NCBI RefSeq assembly: GCF_003369915.1
Contig: NW_022881603.1
Coordinates: 27,512,264 to 27,576,263, forward strand
Source of the DNA: Drosophila miranda
Lineage: Eukaryota; Arthropoda; Insecta; Diptera; Drosophilidae
Reading direction: 5' to 3'
Length of the DNA stretch: 64,000 nucleotides
Below are positions 57,132-64,000 of the stretch, one piece after another; within the stretch, counting starts at the first letter, position 1; the number at the start of each line of letters is the position of its first letter. Under the pieces are notes generated by a model. That model did no database searches. It had not been told where the DNA came from and saw only the letters and a list, made by a program, of their open reading frames with translations. A program made the position numbers and the translations under genes.

Positions 57132-58070
57132 TGAACCACTAAATTAGTTTTTCGGGATTAACGGCTTTCGAAGTGCCATCAAAACGGGTACCCCTCCCCC
57201 CCCCACAGTCAATCCTTTCCACAGAAACATGGAAAAAAAGCAACAATTAGCTCAAAATTTGCCATCAAAATTGAGACCAGAAAATTGTGATTTTCTTTTA
57301 ATTTTTACGACAGACCTGTGAGCAGACTTTTTCCTCCCAGTGTCTTTATGACTCGTCGAAAAGGGCAGCGAAAAGAAGAGGGAGTGAAAGAGAGCGATGG
57401 ATGGGTAGAAGAAAAGGAGAACAGAACATTTGCTTATCGCTGCGTAGCTCCCCCTACCCCTCTTTCCTTCCACCTTACGCTTTGCCGGTGCCTTTTTCTC
57501 TTCTCTTTACTGTTTTTTTATGCTCTCTTTGCATTTTTTAATGATGATTGCCATTTTTTTGGCGGTTCTTTCTGGGGGATTTATGATCTTTCTGGTTGTT
57601 AAGCTATTAAGCGTTTTTAACAACTGTTGCAATTTGAAGTTAATGAAAGTCGAGAGGCTGTTTATAATTCACAATTTATTTGCATATGTAAACCAACTTA
57701 TCGCGTATGTACATATGGGGATGATTGGGGCGAACGATTGATGCGAGGATGTTAGTCTAATAGCTGCGACGATTAGCTCAAGCCTGCCCATGCAAGGGCT
57801 GACGGGCCAAATTGCCGGGCCCTATGCAGCAAACTTAGACGCGAGCGAGAGCGTATGATAGCCCGAGAGCGTTAGAGCTGCTCGGGGACGCTGTTAAGCC
57901 GAGTCCGAGAGATTGCGACATAAGGAGACGAAAGAATTCCGCTGCATGCGCATATGCGGTAGCAAATGATCTTTGCAGTTGGCGCATTGGAAACGACAAC
58001 ACCAAAATGCATTTCCTTTGGGCCGCACCACTGGCAATAATTTAAAATATTTAAGCTGCTTGACCCGACA
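57132..58070 (-). repeat. BEL-1 3' LTR, third occurrence
   Basis: 939 bp, near-identical to the two preceding occurrences. Confidence 0.7.
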
Positions 58071-59040
58071 TACTCCCCCCGTTGGAAGCCTGACTTTCAA
58101 CAGCATCTTTAAGGGGCAGCAGGCACAGCTTGTTGACGGCGCGCTTGGTGATTCCAGATGACGTCTTCAGCACAGCAACTCGGGCAACGCCATCTCGTCC
58201 AGGCAAAAGCTCGACCACTCTCGCCAGTGGCCACTTCATGGGAGGAAGATTCTCATCCTTGACAAGAACCAAATCTGCGACTGCTAAACTAGGCTTCGCA
58301 GTGCGCCACTTTGAGCGCTGCTGCAGTGACGTTATGTACTCCTCCTTCCACCGGGACCAAAAGAGCTGCTGCAGGTACGAAACGCGCTGCCAGCCGTCCA
58401 GGCGATCGAAGTTTAGCTGCGTGACGTCAAGTTCAGCGAACGAAGCAGGAGGGCCACCATTCAAGAAATGCGCTGGAGTTAGAACATCTAGATCGGCAGG
58501 GCTCTCTGAAATTGAAACTAAAGGTCTTGAATTAATCACTGCCGTGATGTGGCACAACAGCGTCCGCAGCTCGTCAAATCCAAGAACCGAGTTGCCTATC
58601 GCACGGTAGAAGTGGTACTTGGCCGTCTTCACTGCAGCCTCCCATAGACCACCAAAATGAGGGGAGCGCGGAGGAATGAAATGCCAGTCTATAGCCTCGA
58701 CCAAGCAAAAATCCAGCAGCGCCTTCTGATGGTCATCGCTGAGGACCAGGCGCTTTAATTCCATCAGCTTATTCTTAGCGCCGACAAAATTGGTTGCGTT
58801 GTCTGACCAAATTTGCCGCGGCTTCCGTCTGGTACATATGAAGCGCTTTAGTCCATGTAGAAAAGCAACTGTGGATAAGTCCTTTATAAGCTCCAGATGA
58901 ACAGCCTTGGTAGCGAAACAAATGAAGACGCAGACGTAGCACTTGATTGGAGCCTTGTTGCGTGCCTCTGGTTTGTAGAAAAACGGCCCACAGAAGTCCA
59001 CGCCTGTGATGTCGAAGGCATGAGAACCATCGAGCCGCTC
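58051..59040 (-). pseudogene. BEL-1 integrase fragment, third occurrence
   Basis: Same extent as the other two and open throughout. It has small substitutions near its start (GATGTCGAAGG for GATCTCAAAGG, about 59009-59019). The remainder of BEL-1 is expected beyond the right edge if BEL-2 is inserted in it. Confidence 0.9.
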
Positions 59041-59348
59041 TGAAATTTTATAATAGTTTTTCTAAATAACGATACCGAAACAACTTGGGCGACTGCAATT
59101 TTGTATTTTAATACGACGAAAAAAAAGGAGTGCGTGCGTTCGATTTCATGGATTTTTCTCGATTTCTTTTCCTATATTAAAACAATTTCTTCTGTGCCTA
59201 CCTTACCTACGGTGGCAAAGCGGGGCGAATTCGCCAAGAGCGAGAGAGCGAGCTTTTATTGCGCTCCCGCTTTGCCCTATCCTAACTTACACTAGACTTC
59301 ATGAGATACTATCCTAATAACAATTATTATTATCCAAATGGTGCTACA
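59041..59348 (-). repeat. BEL-2 3' LTR, third occurrence
   Basis: 308 bp. It forms the 3' end of the long BEL-2 copy that runs to the window edge. Confidence 0.75.
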
Positions 59349-60607
59349 CCGGCCCCGTTGAAGGCCTGGAAGGCCATTGGCAGAAGCGCCAATTTGTGGA
59401 TTGGCTTCCTGAACGTGGCTCCGCTGCTCGTCCTTAGGTCGACCACTCTGACCCTTCCGTCCTGCCCGGCGGTTGTTCCGACCACCATTCCGAGGAGCCA
59501 CTGTTGAGGGGGCAGGTTGTCCTCGGCGACGATTACGAGGTCGCCTTCCTTTATGTTTGGCTCCTCCTGGTGCCACTTGCATCTTATTTGCAATCCCAGC
59601 ACATACTCCCGGGACCATCGCTGCCAGAACATTTGCCTGGCTGACGAGACAAGCCGCCATCACTTTAAGCAGCTCAGACCCTCCTGGACCTGGGCTCCGG
59701 GGTCTTGGGTGCTGGGGGTGCGATGAGCGGCCCACCTGTCAGCAGGTGCCCGGGAGTCAGCGCGTCTCCGTCGCTTGGGTCTGGGCTTAGGGGTCCTAGC
59801 GGGCGCGAGTTGAGTACCGCCTCGATCCCGACCAGCACGGTCTCCAGCTCCTCTGCGGTGAGGAGAGCGCTTCCGACTGCCCGTAGGAGTAGGCCCTTGG
59901 CAGACTTCACACCGGCCTCCCAAAGTCCGCCCATGTGCGGTGCTCGAGGCGGTATGAAGGCAAGCTCGCACCCGCTTCTTGAAGCAAATTCGCGTATCGC
60001 GTCCGCTTCCGCCTCTATCTTCCTCCGCAGTTCGCTGAAGTGGCGACTTGCTCTGACGAAATTTGTCGCGTTGTCGCAGTTCACGCGTTGCGGACATCCT
60101 CGACGACCGACGAACCTTTGGAATGAACCTTTGGAAGGAATTAGTCGTCAAATCGGAGACAATTTCTAAATGAACCGCCTTGGACGCAGAACAGACAAAT
60201 AACGCTATGTAGGACTTATAAGGGGGCCTTCCACGAATTTTCAGAGTCGTATAGACTGGGCCACAAAAATCAACGCCACATACTGAAAATGGGCGGAGAG
60301 CACGGAGCCGGTCTGCGGGTAAGTTGCCCATCATTTGGGTCTGGAGTAGCGGCTTGCATTTAAAGCAACGAATACACGACCTAACTGTCGCCCTGCAGAC
60401 CGCCTGAGCATTCACTATCCAAATGCGCTGTCTAAGGATACTCACGAGTGCTCGTGGGCCAGCCGGATAATTCGTTTGATGCAGATAGCGAACGTATGTC
60501 TGCACAAACTGCGAGCGTTTTGTCAATAACAAAGGAAACTTGGCATTATATGACATAGGAGCGTTAACTAGTCGCCCCCAACTCGCAACAACGAAAAAGA
60601 GCACCAT
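59349..60607 (-). pseudogene. BEL-2 integrase region, two frameshifts
   Basis: It continues the polyprotein at 60568. The zinc-binding segment (H...CIRCFKC) and the first catalytic motif (VDFCGPV) are in one frame. After the shared 13-bp duplication near 60115-60135, the [23 protein letters not shown] and C-terminal parts are in other frames. Unlike the truncated occurrences it continues past 60500 into its own upstream sequence. It lacks about 8 bp (TTCAAACC) near the pol end that the other two have. Confidence 0.88.
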
Positions 60608-63600
60608 GTCCCAGCCTCTTCATGGATGAAGGGATTCAAGCGCTGAAGACTGGGGCCTAACTTGGTGCCTTTACGAACCCTTTCAATATCTTCTTGAGAC
60701 TCATTTTTCTGTGTTATTTTGACTATTTTTAGAAACGCCTCGTCGTATTCTACGGATGACGGAATTTTTCCAAAGTTGAGACTTTTGTCTTTGCATTTTC
60801 GGATGAAGCGGAACACGAAAACGAACACTCTTAGCAGTTTGAGGTGTGACGAGTATCCCTCGATTACATCCACTAAGTAATTTGGCTTGGCCGCGACGGT
60901 CAGTCCGACCGATTTCTTCCGACTTTCCATCTGTATCTCTTCTTCGGAAAGCTCGAAGTGTGGATTTATGGGCCAGCTCTCTTCTTCAAACTTTAAGATC
61001 TCTGGTCCACCAAACCAGATCGACTGCACGATTTCCTCTACGTCACAACCTCTCGAAACTATGTCTGCTGGGTTCTGTTTTGTTGGCAAATGCCGCCACG
61101 TAGCTTCACTTGACCACTCTTGAATCTCCGCTACTCGGTTCGCAACGAATGTTGACAACGACGAAGGGTGGGATCTGATCCAATGAAGAGTAACTTCTGA
61201 ATCTGACCAGAATATCATTTTATCAATTGGAACCTTGAGCAGTGATTTGATTCGGTGACAAAGGTCTGCTAGAAGGTGAGCGGCACATAACTCAAGCCTT
61301 GGGAGCGTTTTCGTCTTGAGTGGCGCTACTTTCGACTTTGCACTCAACAAGGAGACCTTGAAACCTTCTGCAGTCTTTCTACGGATATAGACGCAGGCTC
61401 CATAAGCTCTCATGGATGCGTCGGCAAAGGCATGTACTTGAATCGGTGACATGGGATCAGTATGCACAAATCGAGGTATGGTAATCTTCTCCAACTGACC
61501 CAAGGATTCTTTTAATAAGTTCCATGCTGTTTCCAAGTTCATTGGAATTGACTCATCCCAATCTAGCTTGTTGATCCAAAGCTCCTGCAGTAGGATCTTT
61601 CCCTTAATTACTAAAGGACTTAACAAGCCAAGGGGGTCAAACAGCTTTGATGTCACCGATAATATGTTCCGTTTTGTCGCTCGGAGACCCATAACTGACG
61701 TGTCAATTTGGAACTTAAAGACGTCTTCGTGTGGCAGCCACGATATTCCTAACGCCTTAGTTGACTCTGAGTCCGAGATCGTTATCGGTTTAACTGTGCT
61801 CTCGGATGCGGTGACCTCAGGTGAGTTCGAAAACCATTTAGTCAATTCAAACCCAGCGGTTTGAAGAACCTGAGCCACATCAGACTTAATTGTCTTTAAC
61901 TCCTCTACGCAACCAGCACCAGTAAACATGTCATCGACATAGAAGTCGGAGTCAATAACTTCAGCAGCTTTAGGGAGTGAGAGTTTTGCAGACTCACTCA
62001 ACCTCTTCAAACACCGAATAGCCAAAAATGGGGCTGGTCCAGTCCCATATGTTACGGTGTTGAGCTGGTATATTCTCAAGGACTCAGACGGGTCTCTTCT
62101 CCACACTATGAGCTGGAATTGTCTATCCGCAACAGCGACCAAGACTTGGCGATACATCTTTTTGACATCGGCTGTCAAGGCGTACCTGTGTAGTCTGAAT
62201 CGGAGCAATGTCGAATACAGCTCATCCTGTATCGTAGGACCGACCATCAATATGTCGTTCAAGGCCACCTGAGAGGACGTTTTACAAGACGCATCGAAAA
62301 CGACGCGGAGCTTGGTCGACGTGCTTTGAGGCCTCAACACACACTGAAGTGGAATGAAATAATGTGGAGTTTTGGGGATTGTGTTGTCTGTGGTAGACAT
62401 GTGACCCAAGGAGAGGTACTCTTCCATGAACTCCAAGTACATTTTCTTCAACTCGGGGTCACGAGACAATCTTTTTTCAAGCGATAAAAACCGCCGTTTA
62501 GCCACTTCAAAGGAGTTGCCTAAGATACTGGGATCTGATTTGAACGGCAGTCTTACTTCAAACCGACCTGAAGGCACGACCTGAGTAGTCCTTCTATAAT
62601 GCTTTTCACATAACTTGTGTTCAGGAGATAAAGACTTTTTAGAAGACGGCAATTCTTCCAGTGACCAAAACTTTTGTAATGTATTGTCGATGTGGATCAC
62701 TGACTCTTCTCGACAACTCAAACAATTCCTAGCTTCTTGGGTGGCAGTCACCTTTGGAGTGTATCTGCCCGACACAATCCAGCCGAGAAGCGTTTTCTGC
62801 AGAGTTGGATAGTCAGGACCTTGTCGAATCTGACCAACAGATAAATGTTCGAAAAATGTTTCTGCACCTATCAACATATCTATCTTCTGTGGCTTGAAGA
62901 AATATGGGTCTGCAAGTGGTAAGTTCTTCGGGATTTTCCAGTCACTCACGTTAAGTGTCTGATCAGGGTGATACCCCGAAATGGACTTTAGAATCCAGAA
63001 ATCAACCGAAAACTCACTACCAGTAATTCGCGACTTCACCACCGTGTGTATCTTTTTCTTGACTTGTGAATTGGATTCACCAATACCAAGCAAGTTGATA
63101 CACGACTCCTCCCTACGGATCTGTAAGCGCTGTGCTAAGTCCTCAGTTATAAAATTGGTTTGAGACCCCGAGTCAAGCAGAGCTCGGGCCAAAACATGTT
63201 CACCATTATTTGTTCGGACGCTTACGATCGACGTAGCCAGAATAACTCTATCCATAGCTGTCGCATGGAGAGCATGCGAAGTGGAAGGTTGATTCTGATT
63301 GGGAGGAGGAGAAGAATTCTCTGGGGGTGATGGTAACGCTAGACTTTTATTCGCCACTGTGTATCTATGCAATAAGGTATGGTGTGAGCAGCCACACACT
63401 CGACACTTCTTAGCTTTGCATCGTACTACAGAGTGGCCTGGCTGCAGACAATTGATGCACAAGGATGCAGTTTTTGCGAATTCGAACCTTTGCATTACTG
63501 CCAGCCGACCAAATGGACCGCAATCTGTCAACAAATGGCCTTTCGCATTGCAGTAGCTGCATTGTTGGTTTTTGGTATTCGCGGTGGAACACGCGAATGA

Positions 63601-64000
63601 GCTCCGATTATGCGGCTTGCTTGGCACAGCTTTCTGCTCCTGCTTTGGTTTGTCCGAATTTTCGGCCGAAAGATGCTGATGTCTGCGATTAAGCAACTTT
63701 TCACAGTCCGTCCAAAGTGGCAGTTTGTCATAATCGAGCTGTTCTTCCCATTTCTCTTTGGTCACCGGATCGACTCTGCTCAAGACGAGATGAATAATCA
63801 TCGCATTCGAGATCTTTTTATCATCGCCTATCGACAACAACGAACCATATATGGATGAGGCGGTATCGATAAGGTTTCTTAAGGACGATGCTGATTGCTG
63901 GGTCATTTTGGGAAGACTAAATAGGGCATCAATGTGATTTTTAAAGATCAGACAATCATTATCGTAGACCCGTTTTAAGCTAGCCATTGCTTTCTCGTAG
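60568..64000 (-). CDS. BEL-2 Gag-Pol (BEL/Pao), open to the window edge, partial
   Basis: A single frame of at least 1,139 codons enters from beyond 64000; the ATG at 63987 is internal, with Y-E-K-A codons before it. The Gag end has two CX2CX4HX4C knuckles (CSYCNAKGHLLTDC, CINCLQPGHSVVRC) and a third Cys/His cluster. The protease has ALLDSGSQ. RT has the BEL-type YVDD box (FYVDDMFTGA). RNase H has VHAFADAS, the LELCAA glutamate and FWSDSEVTLHWI. The frame then stops at 60568 in the RVGG segment because of a one-base loss in a G run, which separates it from the integrase. Three shared or private shifts make this copy non-autonomous. Confidence 0.92.
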   Translation of the reverse strand, partial: YEKAMASLKRVYDNDCLIFKNHIDALFSLPKMTQQSASSLRNLIDTASSIYGSLLSIGDDKKISNAMIIHLVLSRVDPVTKEKWEEQLDYDKLPLWTDCEKLLNRRHQHLSAENSDKPKQEQKAVPSKPHNRSSFACSTANTKNQQCSYCNAKGHLLTDCGPFGRLAVMQRFEFAKTASLCINCLQPGHSVVRCKAKKCRVCGCSHHTLLHRYTVANKSLALPSPPENSSPPPNQNQPSTSHALHATAMDRVILATSIVSVRTNNGEHVLARALLDSGSQTNFITEDLAQRLQIRREESCINLLGIGESNSQVKKKIHTVVKSRITGSEFSVDFWILKSISGYHPDQTLNVSDWKIPKNLPLADPYFFKPQKIDMLIGAETFFEHLSVGQIRQGPDYPTLQKTLLGWIVSGRYTPKVTATQEARNCLSCREESVIHIDNTLQKFWSLEELPSSKKSLSPEHKLCEKHYRRTTQVVPSGRFEVRLPFKSDPSILGNSFEVAKRRFLSLEKRLSRDPELKKMYLEFMEEYLSLGHMSTTDNTIPKTPHYFIPLQCVLRPQSTSTKLRVVFDASCKTSSQVALNDILMVGPTIQDELYSTLLRFRLHRYALTADVKKMYRQVLVAVADRQFQLIVWRRDPSESLRIYQLNTVTYGTGPAPFLAIRCLKRLSESAKLSLPKAAEVIDSDFYVDDMFTGAGCVEELKTIKSDVAQVLQTAGFELTKWFSNSPEVTASESTVKPITISDSESTKALGISWLPHEDVFKFQIDTSVMGLRATKRNILSVTSKLFDPLGLLSPLVIKGKILLQELWINKLDWDESIPMNLETAWNLLKESLGQLEKITIPRFVHTDPMSPIQVHAFADASMRAYGACVYIRRKTAEGFKVSLLSAKSKVAPLKTKTLPRLELCAAHLLADLCHRIKSLLKVPIDKMIFWSDSEVTLHWIRSHPSSLSTFVANRVAEIQEWSSEATWRHLPTKQNPADIVSRGCDVEEIVQSIWFGGPEILKFEEESWPINPHFELSEEEIQMESRKKSVGLTVAAKPNYLVDVIEGYSSHLKLLRVFVFVFRFIRKCKDKSLNFGKIPSSVEYDEAFLKIVKITQKNESQEDIERVRKGTKLGPSLQRLNPFIHEEAGTWCSFSLLRVGGD

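Overview
The window is eukaryotic and reads as repeat-rich Drosophila DNA. The evidence is short spliced introns with GTAAGT/GTRNGT donors, DRE (TATCGATA) promoter motifs, a DINE-1-type element and gypsy- and BEL/Pao-class retrotransposons. The DINE-1/ISY-like sequence, together with an amplified single-copy-type gene among fresh transposons, suggests the obscura group, perhaps a D. miranda neo-sex chromosome. That placement is inference. No bacterial features, tRNAs, rRNAs or CRISPR arrays were seen.

From about 838 to 46457 the window is a head-to-tail array with a period near 4.03 kb. Each unit, read left to right, holds an AT-rich spacer made of degenerate sub-repeats, a six-exon gene on the minus strand, and a roughly 690-bp upstream region with DRE and GA/CT-rich motifs. 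I rebuilt the gene by hand: a 14-codon first exon, five introns of 51-69 bp, and a 479-residue product. Nine full, partial or broken copies lie in this array. Two more (copies 10 and 11) lie at 49829-51114 and 55170-56455. Only the copy at 44057-45802 is free of visible lesions. The others carry nonsense codons, frameshifts, deletions, insertions or 3' truncations, and most of these lesions are private to one copy.

Three insertions interrupt the array. They are a DINE-1-like element (9274-10316), an apparently complete 8.5-kb gypsy-class retrotransposon with an ACGC target duplication (21033-29524), and a 2.8-kb LTR-like insertion with an internal 1,181-bp tandem duplication and an ATTG target duplication (32077-34883), which splits copy 6.

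From 46458 to 57131 a second-order tandem unit of about 5.34 kb appears. It consists of the 3' end of one BEL element (BEL-1), the 3' end of a second BEL element inserted in it (BEL-2), and a gene copy cut off after exon 4. The third occurrence of the BEL part runs into a long BEL-2 gag-pol reading frame that leaves the window at 64000. The truncated gene copies keep their promoter and would read through into BEL-2.

The amplified gene cannot be named securely from the sequence alone. Its length and the genomic setting make orientation disruptor (ord, meiotic sister-chromatid cohesion) a testable candidate.
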